From Saccharomycopsis fibuligera x Saccharomycopsis cf. fibuligera (lineage: Eukaryota; Ascomycota; Saccharomycetes; Ascoideales; Saccharomycopsidaceae): 64,000 bases of DNA. The stretch covers positions 186,001-250,000 of the forward strand of contig CP012818.1 of assembly GCA_001936135.1 (NCBI GenBank). Direction: 5' to 3'. Below the pieces are notes generated by a model, which was not told where the DNA came from, did no database searches, and saw only the letters and a program-made list of their open reading frames with translations. The stretch's first letter is position 1, and every line of letters begins with the position of its first letter. Below, piece after piece: positions 43,345 through 54,647 of this stretch. The position numbers and the translations under genes are program-made.

Positions 43345-45798
43345 CTAGTTATCTTGTGCCATGTTCATAAAGTCGTTTCGTTGTAGATCCATGAATGCTT
43401 GAAGATCAGTATCGCTGAAATTGTTATCATCTTCACTGACTTCAAGCTGCCAAATATCTGCCATCAGTGTGTCATCATTTGCAATCCCATTCACGCTAGT
43501 ATCATTAATAACATCACTATTAATTTGCCTAAACTGGTTACCTCTAGATATTAAAACAAGTTCGTTTTCCCAAGCATCATACGTGTTATCATCTTGTGAA
43601 GCACCGTCTTCATGATCTTTATATGGTGAAATTGAAGACATAGTGTTAGCATTAGAATTTGGAGATAGCGGTACATCATTGCTATCGTTATGTTTGGTAT
43701 TGTCATTATCATAGTTAACATATTTTGCTATGTTTGACGTTGAATTGTCAGCTTTCAACTCTTTAGCTTTATCAACTTCAATAACTAGTGGGCCATTATC
43801 GGATTTCAAGGACTGATAAGGTTCAAATAACCGCCGATACTCTTGATTCTCACGAGTTCTACTATCAGAACTAACCGGCGGTGTTTGTAAATTGGCAGGT
43901 GAGTAAGTTGTTTTTTCTTCGGTGATACTGTAAATTTCTGCCGGTGTGTGTGTCAATTGTTTGCTGAATTCTTCTATGGGCAGTTGAGAAACGATGCTTT
44001 CTGAGACAGGCAGGCCACACAAATAAAGACCAGACTTTTTCAACTTTAGCTTGTTAGTTTCTTCGAGTGACCAGTAAACCTTTGAGAAGGGAGAGCGTTT
44101 AATTTCAGCTTGGTTGGGGTTCTTATTTCCTACTGGGAAATTAATGTTTGCATTAAAAGTTGTGCTTAAATCGTTCTGATATTCATAAAATTCACTCAAT
44201 TGACTTTCAAATTGATCATCCCTTTGTGCTTTGAATGTCGTGCTTTGAGGCATTCCAATGCTATTTTGGTTTGGAGCTAGCGTTTGATTTTGAGGATCTT
44301 GATGCTGTTTCTGGATATTATTAGCATTGTAACGTGGATATCCTTGATATATTGAAGCTCCATTATGGAATTGATTCCAATATTGATTCGAATTTGAAAT
44401 TTGATTTTGGAATTTACTGGCAATACTTTGGTTGATAAATTGTTGTACTTCCGCATTTTTGATGTTGTCATAAAATTGGTTTGAATAATGTACATCAGCA
44501 TGAGTGCAGAACCGTGTGTTCAAAGGCTGCACATTTGACGGCTGAAAATTCAAATGTTGTAATTTGAACGGTTGCGATGCTGTGACTTGTGAGTAATGAA
44601 TTGGAACCTCAATAACAGAATTATTCGCATTTACGAAGTTGTAATTCTGTGCCACGGGAAGTTTCTGACTTGCTGGAACTGCAGCGTCGCCTATATCGCT
44701 TGATACATAAGCTTTTGGTGCTGGAAATTGATAAAAATGTGGAGATGACATATCACTTGTTTCTACACCTGCAGAAGATATCAACTCGCCTTGCTCATGG
44801 AGATGTTGAAACTGCTGCTGCTGATTATTATTATTATTATTACTATTATTGATATCATTATGCTGACTATTAAGAGATGACACGACAGATGAGGGTTGAA
44901 GCAAAAGTGCTTCCAGATGTTTAAAACTTGTGGTCTCTTGCAAACTGCTTCCAGATGACTGAAGTAAAGTTGCTTGTTGATAATTAAAAATTGGCAGACC
45001 TTCCTGATTTTTATTGACTAGCTGGGTGTCTGTATCATTATGAGAGGTTGAGAGAATTGCAGAAGTACTATGAACATTACTAAAAGTTTGTTCACTGAGA
45101 GCTGCGTGTGGTATTGGACGCGGTTGTAATTTTGTTGCGTACGAAGGTTGTGATTTAAATATTTCCAAATCTTGTGCTTGCTCTAACCCTGTTTTAGAAG
45201 AAGGCAACAGAGGTAACAAAGGCCGTGATTGTCGCAATGCACTCAATGGTACTGACGGTTGTGGCAAAGGAACACCTGGTAAACCACCGCACGAGCATTT
45301 ATAGGCTTTATCAAGACGGAAATATATGTTATGACAAGCTTTGCAAGACTTTGTATAAGCTTCCCAAAATTTGTCGCAAATGACGTGAGGTAGCGGCAAA
45401 CCTTTTTCTTTCAATATTTTAAAATGTTGCCAAAGATGCCTGCATGCGATTTTGCCATGATGGTAACCTACATAATAATGAACACAGTCATCAAAACAAC
45501 AGAAGTATCGTACGATTAGTTTGTGTTTGTCAAGGTACTGAGCTAGTTGCCTGGCAGTATTAAACTCTCGGTTTCCATTTCTTTTGTCAACAACCTTAAA
45601 CTCATTGGTGTGAGTCTTATGACTATCCGCAAGTTGTGGGATTTTTGCAATCAACGTACTTTCATACTCCCCTATTCCGGGTCTAGGAACCATAGATCCC
45701 GGTCCTCTTTGGGTGAATTTATGTAAGAATCTGACAGCTTTAACCGGATCGACATGGCTATCGTCTGGATCATCAGATGGCTGAATAGCTGGTGCCAT
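43345..45798 (-). CDS. Orphan Cys/His-module protein A
   Basis: 817 aa, ATG at 45798. Residues about 75-170 form a conserved module shared with the protein at 60007-62961: FCCFDDC (C100, C101, C105), HYYVG, RHLWQH (H121, H125), C141, then SCKACHNIYF (C152, C155) and C168/C170. The first part has the spacing C-x3-C-x15-H-x3-H, like a C2H2 finger with a lengthened loop; the second is a CxxC knuckle. The rest is low complexity: Ser/Gln/Asn-rich with a poly-N/Q run (about 315-330) and an acidic C-terminus (EDDNNFSDTDLQAFMDL) that could be an activation region. No family is recognised. The layout suggests a lineage-restricted DNA-binding regulator; the Wor3 family is one candidate to test. This is inference. 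Confidence 0.8.
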   Translation of the reverse strand: MAPAIQPSDDPDDSHVDPVKAVRFLHKFTQRGPGSMVPRPGIGEYESTLIAKIPQLADSHKTHTNEFKVVDKRNGNREFNTARQLAQYLDKHKLIVRYFCCFDDCVHYYVGYHHGKIACRHLWQHFKILKEKGLPLPHVICDKFWEAYTKSCKACHNIYFRLDKAYKCSCGGLPGVPLPQPSVPLSALRQSRPLLPLLPSSKTGLEQAQDLEIFKSQPSYATKLQPRPIPHAALSEQTFSNVHSTSAILSTSHNDTDTQLVNKNQEGLPIFNYQQATLLQSSGSSLQETTSFKHLEALLLQPSSVVSSLNSQHNDINNSNNNNNNQQQQFQHLHEQGELISSAGVETSDMSSPHFYQFPAPKAYVSSDIGDAAVPASQKLPVAQNYNFVNANNSVIEVPIHYSQVTASQPFKLQHLNFQPSNVQPLNTRFCTHADVHYSNQFYDNIKNAEVQQFINQSIASKFQNQISNSNQYWNQFHNGASIYQGYPRYNANNIQKQHQDPQNQTLAPNQNSIGMPQSTTFKAQRDDQFESQLSEFYEYQNDLSTTFNANINFPVGNKNPNQAEIKRSPFSKVYWSLEETNKLKLKKSGLYLCGLPVSESIVSQLPIEEFSKQLTHTPAEIYSITEEKTTYSPANLQTPPVSSDSRTRENQEYRRLFEPYQSLKSDNGPLVIEVDKAKELKADNSTSNIAKYVNYDNDNTKHNDSNDVPLSPNSNANTMSSISPYKDHEDGASQDDNTYDAWENELVLISRGNQFRQINSDVINDTSVNGIANDDTLMADIWQLEVSEDDNNFSDTDLQAFMDLQRNDFMNMAQDN

Positions 45799-46523
45799 AA
45801 GTGGTTGAATCTAAAATAAGTAACGACTTCGAAAGTAAAGTAAAAGGGGGATTTGTGGCTATTATTCCAATTTTGGGATAATGTTTGAATTGCTGGAGGG
45901 AGAAGATAAGGCTGAGTATAAATAACAAGATATACATATAAAGCTTGGTGGCGAAGTTAAGCGAACATTTGCAAAAATCCATGCATGATAACATGTCAAC
46001 TAACGAAGCGCCATATTTAGGATATATGTAGATGATTTTAAGAGACATAACTCATCTTTGAAATTTAAAGTGCCAGCTTTGGTGTCAACTTACATAGAAA
46101 CTATTAACAAAAATTAATATTAGTTATGAAAAATTCTTGTGTCCGCAGGATTATTATTAACTTGTATGGAACCTGTCATTTTGAGAAAGAAGTTATTCAA
46201 AAAAGGGTAACTTGGTGTCATTTACGAACTCATTTGAGCCTTTGAAGTGCGCTTGATATAACGTAAATGACATGTTATGGGCATTTACAGTAATGTGGGT
46301 TACAAATTTGGATAGTAGAAATAGAAGAATGTTATAAAGCGGGTTACCGCTGATGTTATTCAAAGGATATTCTCCGCTGACCTGTCATCGCAGCATAAGA
46401 GATACGCATCAGCCAGCATAAACACGAAGGCTTCGAACGTGTTTGTCAACTATAGATCTGTATAGGACTTGAAGGACTTGAAAAGTAATACATCGCGAGC
46501 AAATTTGAGTTTTTTTTTTATTT

Positions 46524-46563
<40 letters not shown>

Positions 46564-47031
46564 ACAAAAAACTAAATGTATGAAAAAAACTTATGTAAAA
46601 TTAACAAAATCAATACTGCTAACCAAAAATAAAAGGAAAGTGGGCTTTGTGGAAGATCGTTGGCTTCACTTTGAGTTAGAAGTTGTACCGTACTCCCAAA
46701 AAGCTTTCCACTTGCGGGTTCTACTCATTTTACGTTATTCCTTTCAAGGAGCCTCTGCTGACCTGTACTCTTCTACTACACTGTTAAACTGACTCGCTAA
46801 CCAAACTAAACACCATGTGTTGCAAGCCCTGTGACTCCATGTTGAAGTGTCCGCATTCTTACTGCATATTTGTATTTGCCCTTCGGAAAAACTAAACGAA
46901 AAATGAAAAAAAAGTAATCAAGAAGCAAGATGAGACCTCACAAATACCAAAATCATCTATGTGATAAATCCTTTTCAGTACATTTTACATATGCTTAAAG
47001 CTGATAAAGAGGGTACTTCTGCTCCCTGTAG

Positions 47032-47398
47032 CTTTCCAGTTCAAAAGTGAAGAGTGATTTGTTCAAAGCTCTACCAGAGGGTGCCAACATCGCCATTATT
47101 GGTGTTAGCATCTCCAAAATTTCGTTTGCATACTCTCTTTCCCAGTTGCGTTATGGTGTCAAGATAACAATATTAGAAAATACTTTAGAGCCGGTGGGCA
47201 CATTTGCTAGCTAGTCAGCAGTATTGCTTCCAAACTCACCAATAATAACGAAGAATGCTGAAGAAGATGGAAGGCTGATTTTGCAACATAGGCCTCCACA
47301 CCTTGGGATTTTTTTTCTGATGGAACTTCAACGTTGCATAGCTTTCAAGCGTAGCAGTTCCACTGATGAGCTCCTGGAGTGATAAAAGCTTCTATCGC

Positions 47399-47441
<43 letters not shown>

Positions 47442-47965
47442 TAGTAGTGACAACACATCAACTGAAGTGCTCCCGAGGCCAGTGTGCCCCACATCTTGGC
47501 GGTTTACCACAAAAAGACTCATTCTGAACATTTTGAAAAAAACGTTCCGCAATATTGTAGTCATTGAAGAAGGTAAGTTTTAGAGTTTCCTAAATAGGCA
47601 GTTTGGTAGCTAGTGAAACAACCTCAACGCAGAACGCGCCAAGGTAACGGTGCGATGGTAGGTAATTACTGAAAATCAGTCCAAGGCATTCTATCCACCG
47701 CAGAAGCCCTACTTCCAGTCAAGTGTGTCCTTTCCAGAAACTTGGGCATTGGCCTTGACGCAATTGTTGCAGAAGCAAATTAAAAGATGACAAAGATGCA
47801 GTTTCATTGGTGCAAACGAAGCTTACAGATGGGGTATTCTACAGTATAATGTTGACTACCGAGCATGGCAAGAACAGGCAATTCAGGTGAAAAAGGACGT
47901 GTTTGGAAAGAAACTTGCATTTACAGGAATGAATTTTAATGGAGGATTGCGGCGTCTGATTGTGA
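47032..47965 (+). pseudogene. HEM14: HEM14 (protoporphyrinogen oxidase) pseudogene
   Basis: Remains of a Hem14-like FAD flavoprotein, the enzyme of the penultimate haem-synthesis step. The N-terminal Rossmann region (47065-47211) reads ANIAIIGVSISKISFAYSLS then LRYGVKITILE, with the FAD glycines partly lost (GVSISK for the usual GGGISG), and stops at TAG 47212-47214. Downstream pieces in shifted frames resemble LILEKGPRTLRGVSDGT. The C-terminus (about 47800-47965) reads ILQYNVDYRAWQEQA then DVFGKKLAFTGMNFNGG, matching the family end, and then runs into a TTG array. The roughly 0.93 kb span against about 1.6 kb for an intact gene means the middle is deleted. A 39-nt A tract interrupts it. An intact HEM14 is expected elsewhere. 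Confidence 0.75.
47400..47438. repeat. Poly-A tract of 39 nt
   Basis: Uninterrupted A run inside the HEM14 pseudogene. Confidence 0.8.
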
Positions 47966-47973
47966 TTCTGTTT

Positions 47974-47974
<1 letters not shown>

Positions 47975-48026
<52 letters not shown>

Positions 48027-48027
48027 G
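47975..48027. repeat. (TTG)n trinucleotide array
   Basis: About 18 TTG units, joined directly to the 3' end of the HEM14 relic. On the minus strand it reads as poly-Gln, but no gene surrounds it. Confidence 0.85.
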
Positions 48028-49277
48028 ATAGTGTCGGCTGGTTCCGCAAGAAGACTGTGTTCTTTTCCTGGTTGGGGATAGGACTTTAACCTGCAAAATG
48101 GACAGGCGTCAACAGCTTAGTCTCTGCGCGATCAATATCTCCGATGTTCTTTAGAGTTTATTTCTGGAGTCTATTCGAAAATAGTAGATAATACTACTCT
48201 GCAACCATGCCACTTTGCAATTATTGCAGCTTGGGAACTATCACCGCTTTCTTGTTTATTTACTCCAGTAACAGCCACTCTGCCAACATTCTCTTCCCCA
48301 ACGGTAAATAGTATTTTATCAGAGCTGGCGTTTCCCGAGGCTAAACCTCACTCAAAAGGAATCAGCACCGCTATTATCGTTGCCAGTGTCAAGTCAGATC
48401 TTGGCCAAGTTCTATTGAACTTCATTTTAAAACTAGCCCTGCAATTGCCAGTCGATTCGAATGGCCGATTTTTTCCCCGCTCACTCGTTGGCGACCCAGT
48501 CCTATACCGGTAGCCTCGTTGCGCTTCTGATGTGTGTCTTGTATGGTAAGCTTACTGTGAGATGGCACAATAATTGAACCTCAATGGATTCAGCACTCCG
48601 AGGTCAACGAAAGCTCTGCGGCTATCTTGATTACTAATGACTTGTTACAGAAACACGTAAGCCCTTACGTAATACTCTTAGTAATGCATTATGAAATAGA
48701 GCAGCGCTCACAACCAAATATATCATGCAAAAGTACTGTTGAGAGATACCGTGGAGCACAGACAAAAGCAGTAGACCGCTGCATATCACCTTTGACCACA
48801 GGCAATTACATCATTTCTCCGCATTCTTTTTTGTTGACATGACAGGTGCGGAGAAGGCCAACAAGCGGATGGGTGAAGGAGGGCGCTCAGTTTCTGGCAA
48901 TAAGCCGCCAACACTGTTGTGCTGCTCAGCAGCTATTCTGTTAAGTTTTGTACATTTTGCCTTATCCAACACTGCCGCATACCTGATACGGTGTCCGAGG
49001 CTCCTTTGGGCCATTTATCAGAGAATTGTTTCTTGTACTGACACAGTCACCAATTATATGCTCATATATTTACAAATAGCATTCGCAGACTTCCTGGTTT
49101 AGACTCCAACCGCAGTCCTTCCCTGAGAAGCTTAATCTTATACTTTATGTCATATTGTTCCATTACACCGTCCACACTACTACCGCACTGTAGACTACAG
49201 TATATATAGCGGTGTCATTATTACAACCTTGATAAACCTCAGCTAGGGTTTCCCTCCCGCCTTTTCTGCTTTGGATC

Positions 49278-49311
<34 letters not shown>

Positions 49312-49465
49312 TATTTTGTCTTCTACTTCCACCTCTACTTCCACTTTGACATTCGGCGGCTGTCTGGTTTCCTCGAATATTTTTTTTGTCAGTATTTCTG
49401 TTTAATCGCCAAATCTTGCTGCTATCCACCTCCATTAATCACCCCCATTGGCTTGAAGTTGCAGC

Positions 49466-52338
49466 ATGTCCACCAACATCTCTGCAAGCTACTCCTTCCC
49501 ACAAGACGCCATCCAATACGTGCCTCTCGCGCCTCAACCAGCTCTCATGGAAACTCCTCACCAACAGCAGCAGCCTCAACAGCAGCAGTCTCAACAACAG
49601 CAGTCTCAACAACAGCAGCAGCAATCGCTGGATATGTACCACACTAACCCAAACATACTGCTCCATAATGCTCCTTCAGTGCTGCGGGCCCTGGGACTGA
49701 CCCCACCTCCACCACAAACACACTCGCAAACACCAGATACTGATACTGACATGTCCAACCCAAACAATCCGGTGCTAGGGTTTACGCCTTCGGGAAAGCC
49801 TAGGCTCTTTCAGTGCGCTGTCTGCTTACGCTCATTTGCCAGACTAGAGCACTTGAAGCGCCATGAACGCTCCCATACAAAGGAAAAACCGTTTAACTGT
49901 GGGGTCTGTGGTCGCAAATTCAGCAGAAGAGACCTTTTGCTACGCCATGCTGAAAAGCTCCATGGCGGCTGCGCTGAAGCAGTTCGTCGCCTAAGAAGAC
50001 GTCGTCGCAGTACTGTGAAAAAGGAAGAGTTAGCCGCCCAGGAAAAGTACGCGAATAATGCCGATGATGCTTTGATTGGTAACAACAACGGGGGTATCAA
50101 CAGCGATAACCTTGTAGACATCGGAACAAAATCAAGAAAACTAAGCTCTACTTCTTTCAACCAACCTTTCAATACCATCCCTCCAACTATTGCTGAACAT
50201 GGGCCACCATTATCTACCTTCACCACAAATTTTGGCCGTAAAGGCACAGCCTCCGTACCGCTTGACTCCCAACATGGAAGCACCGACAACAATACCATTA
50301 GCGCCAACACCAATAGTCTCGGCAAAGTTAGAGTGAATTCACTATTTAACAATTTCGTTTCAAAATCAAGCTCCAGCCGAACCGAAAGCTATGATAGCAG
50401 AACTGCCACTACCGATGACTTTGACGACCCAAAAGCAAACACTTTGAAGCGCACCAGAAGAGCATCCTTTAGCGCTTCCAGTGGTGAAAACTATGCTTTA
50501 CCAAAGTATCCTCCGATCAGCCAGGTGATTGAGAGTAACGATGCTATTGCGGCCAGCGCTGTGGCTCCTGCTAATGCTACTACTGCTGCCACCGCTGATT
50601 CGATCGCTAACAAAGGAAACCCTTCAATGATGGACAATTATTTGATGAATGTGCCAACAAATTATCTTTATGCTGACGGCGTAGAGTTTTCTACTCCGCA
50701 ATTTACCCCAAGTGATTCTAATGGTAATGGTAATATCAATAATTCCATGTTGTCAAAATTGCAAAACATTCCCGAGATGTCCTTGGATGGTGGCCCATCA
50801 GAAAACGCTAAACCCGAAGATGTTAAGCACCTGGGAGATCATAACAACAATTATGGATTTTTTAATATTCCAGATTTTGGTGGCGCTAAAGAAGACCTTA
50901 ATGTAAGTACTTTTTTTAACAGTTTTTAAAGGTGTTACAAGTTGATATAATCGATCCATTGTCTTTCATGTTTCTTACTGTACTCTTTGTGTGCTGCGTG
51001 TGCTCATCTTTACCGTATCAATATTCTAAAAATCCAATACTAACTATTTACAGGATGAGCATGATCTTAAAAAAATTAACCATATTGTCAATGACTTGCA
51101 TTTATTAAACGCCAAAGACAGGGATGCTGATCTAGAGAAATCCGCTACCACACAAGATAACACTGATGACAAAATGGACATTGATGCCAAAGAATCTCCT
51201 CTTTATGGCGACTACAACATATATGGTGTCGAGTCTCCTGATGCAGAAGATTGGGTAAACCGTGTATTAGAATCTTCTCAAATTGAATTCTTGTCTAATT
51301 TGAAAAAAGGTAAAGCATCAACTTCATCAATCACCGTTAAGGCAAATGAAAATGAGTTTTCTAAACGGATAAATGCATTCCAAAACCAACTCAACAAGAT
51401 TTCTTCAGAAGAATCAACGCCATATGGTACTAATGGCAAAAACTCTCCTACAGGTGCAGGAACAAAATTTCATCACCACCCTTCAGCTGCAAAAGCTGCT
51501 GCTTTAGCAAGTGTCGCGGCTAGTAATGGTGGCGCTAGCGGGACTGGCTCCACAAATCTGTTATATGGCTATTCTTTCTACAGTGACGAGTTCAACACCA
51601 TGACTAACAGTGATTTAAATTTGAGCAAAGAAATGGATCGACAGTTGAAACATAGTTATGGGGTACGCAGCGGTGGCAGTGCTGCCGCTGCTTTAAACAA
51701 CAAAACTGGAAATAAAACATCTTTTAATGATAATGCCAATCTCACACCAGATTCAATAAAAGTTGAATTGAGAAATTCAGCAGATAAAACTCATGAGATC
51801 AATGAAGAGTATGATCTTTTATCGGAGTTAAATAATTTGCAAAATTTTCAATTTTATTTGAATAACAAAAGTGGTAGTCTGAGCGGTGGCGGTAGTGCTG
51901 GTAATGGTCTCGGCTCATCTGCAAAATTGATCAGTATGGACCGAAACGATTCAGCAAAGTCAACAAACAGTACGCAAACCATGATCAGTTCAAATTCGAG
52001 TAATTCGGACAAAATGGTGACGGGAATTTTTTTGAATGGGCAAGGTAACTTGCAGATGGGAAGCAATAATAATTTAAATTCTACCGTTGCAAGTAATAAC
52101 ACTATTAATTCCGGGCAAAACATTGGTAAATCCAGTAACAGCAACAACAATCCATATTTTCAACATTTCAATAACATTTCCAATGGGTACTCATACTATG
52201 GCGTGAATGTGCCAATGTTGCAGAGCTCCAGTGACATCTCGTCTACGAATCTTAACTCCCCTGTCAAAAACATTTCATCAACTATGCTCGACAGTAGCAA
52301 CAACAGCTCAATTGTCGTGCCTTCGAGAACACATCTGC

Positions 52339-52381
<43 letters not shown>

Positions 52382-54647
52382 GATATCCCCGCAATTACAA
52401 CAACGCCACCATTCAATGTCTCATAAACAGCAACAACAGCCCTCGAATAATAGAATCAATGAAGATCCAAGTAAAGTATTGTTTACTAGAAATCTTCGCA
52501 GCAAGGTGTATAAGACACTACTTAAGTACCCATTTATTGGTATCCCGTCACCAACAATTGTTGATAACTGGAGACTCAATCAATTTGTAAAAACTTTCAA
52601 TGACAAATTTCTTCCTCATATGCCATTTGTTCATTCAGTATTTTTAAATGAAAATAACATGAATAAACTCACCAGCTATTTTTGGGAACCTAGCATTCGA
52701 ATCTTTACTAAAGTTAAGAGCGCAACTACTCAATCATCCCTAGCCGATCAAAGAGATGCAGCTAGTGTTTGTTTACCTTTACTAGTAGCAACCTTGGGGG
52801 CCACTGTATCCAACAATAAGCGCGAAGCTTCCAATTTGTACGAGGCTTCAAGACGCTGTATTCATGTGTATTTGGATTCCCGAAAGAAAAATTACTTGAC
52901 GCCCAATAATGCCACACCACTTTGGTTAGTGCAAGCGTTAACATTGAGTGTTATTTATGGATTATTTGCAGAGTTTGATTCGTCTAGCGAGATTATTTTA
53001 AAGCAAGTGAATGCTTTGATTGCATTGATTAGATCCTCTAACTTGACTGATTTGACTTTTCAAAAAAGTCAAGATATTGGTAGTGCTAGTGGTAACTTCA
53101 AAGAGCAAATCAACAGCAATGAGAGATTTTTAATCTATGAAAGTAAAATCAGAACAGTGTTTGCCATTTTTAATATTTCGAACTTGCTAAACTATTTTTA
53201 TGGATTGAAAATTGAAAAAATATTGAGCTACAAGGAAATAAATTTAGCTATGCCACAACTGGAGCAGGTTTTCCAAAGTATGAATTTCACTGAGGCTATC
53301 AGCAACAACAGCAACCTGGCTGTTGCTTCCACTACTAATTTTCAAACTGTATTGCAGAAATTGATAAATAAGCAGCCAATAAGCTGCCAAATTTCTGAGT
53401 TTGGTTCAGTTTTGCTTCAATTTGCGTTGAACCAATACCTCTGCGAAACAAATGGCAATATTGACGGTAGTAGTTTGCGCCAATGGCACCAAGTTTTCGC
53501 TAGACAAATACCGGCATGTTTAAACAAAAGTGATGCAGACTTCTATCAAAGTAGTAGCAACTTACTCAAATTAGATGCATTGGTTTTGAATCATTATTTG
53601 AGTTTTAAGCATTACAGTCAAGATTATATCTATATGAAGGAAATTAGATCTTTGGGAGTATGGTCCAAAAATTGGCGCAAGATTGGAAAGTCGCTATTAT
53701 TCGACGTGGGCATTAATAAAAGCAGCACACGTACTATTGAAAATAATAATGAGAAAGAGTTGCAGAGTCTCGAGTTTGGACTCAAGATTATGATTGATTT
53801 GTTTTTCAACACTGATTTGAATTCAGCTTTTATCAGTGATGACGCTAATATTGGAAAACAAGCATATGATAATAGAGATAAAGGTAAAAGCTATGGTCTA
53901 AACAATGAAAATCATGGCAAAAATGATAATTTAATTTTCGAAATGGGACTAGTTGATGGTGTCATTAGTAAAGAAGGTCTTTCTAAAGTATTGTCATTGA
54001 ATATGGAGTTGCTTTTTGATGTAGTATTGGTGTTATGCAAATTCTCATTCAATTTTGAAAAATACTGCAGTGATATTGATGGAATTGTTATTAATTCTAC
54101 GACAAGCAGTAGTGGATATGCGCGTGGCGGCATGCCTCATGTTAGCAGTAGCCGCAATACTTTGAACATGCTTTTTTCTGAAACGAGTGACAGTAACAAT
54201 ATCACAAACTCACTGCAGGCAATGGCCAGCAATAGTCAAATTTATTCATTGTTAAAAGATGCTAACTTTATTAGAAGACTAAAATATTACAAGATAATAT
54301 TGCGCATTTTTAATCAATTAGAAGAATTCTGCATTGCTAATTATAACTATAATCCAAACTTTGTCATGCGGACTACCAAGAGAAGTGTCCAGGATGGTAC
54401 CAGCACTAACGCTAGTAATGATAATGGGAACCAACAGCAACCAATAAAGGCATACGATAATGAAAGATATAAGGCCAGTTTGAAAGTATTGCGCATTGGA
54501 GAGTTTTTGTTTGATACTGTTTGTGATTTGGAAATTGGATTTAATATCTTTCAAAATTTGGGTAAAGGGTTATTCCAATTGAACAACTATTTAGTTAATG
54601 AGATCAAAGTGGCAAATGCTGGTCATGGCATTGGTAATGTACATTGA
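49466..54647 (+). CDS. C2H2 plus fungal_trans factor, Adr1/Rsf2-like (spliced)
   Basis: Two exons, 49466-50902 and 51054-54647, giving about 1676 aa. Exon 1 has a poly-Q stretch and two C2H2 fingers: C117-x2-C120...H133-x3-H137 ([14 protein letters not shown]) and C145-x2-C148...H161-x4-H166 ([15 protein letters not shown]), joined by TKEKP and followed by a basic RRLRRRRR run. This is the Adr1/Rsf2/Tda9 arrangement, in which the fingers and the adjacent basic part bind DNA. Exon 2 carries Ser/Asn/Gln-rich sequence and then a fungal-specific transcription factor domain (about residues 960-1200, [11 protein letters not shown]...[15 protein letters not shown]...[16 protein letters not shown]). 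Exon 2 has no ATG start of its own in a suitable place, so splicing is needed. Adr1-type factors control carbon-source or respiratory genes, but orthology is not resolved. Reading through the intron gives 487 aa. Confidence 0.85.
50903..51053 (+). other. Intron of the Adr1-like gene, 151 nt
   Basis: Donor GTAAGT at 50903, perfect branch site TACTAAC at 51038-51044, acceptor CAG at 51051-51053. Joining AAT to GAT keeps the frame. If retained, translation stops at 50929 after eight extra codons. Its position 1.4 kb into the gene is unusual for yeast, where most introns lie near the start codon. Confidence 0.92.

Larger units (their letters stand above)
45799..49465. other. Intergenic region with gene relics
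   Basis: 3.7 kb between two regulator genes. It holds a HEM14 pseudogene (47032-47965), a TTG trinucleotide array, long T (46526-46562), A (47400-47438) and T (49278-49305) tracts, and an open 60-codon stretch near 48330-48515 (ELAFPEAKPHSKGISTA...) that may be another relic but is not identified. The last 200 bp are C/T-rich, a likely promoter for the gene at 49466. Confidence 0.55.

Noticed and set aside
46580-46792. 70-codon ORF after a T tract
   Set aside because: No family recognised, isolated among gene relics and not distinguishable from chance.
47887-48081. 64-codon ORF with poly-Leu as a gene
   Set aside because: It is the C-terminal piece of the HEM14 relic running into the TTG array.
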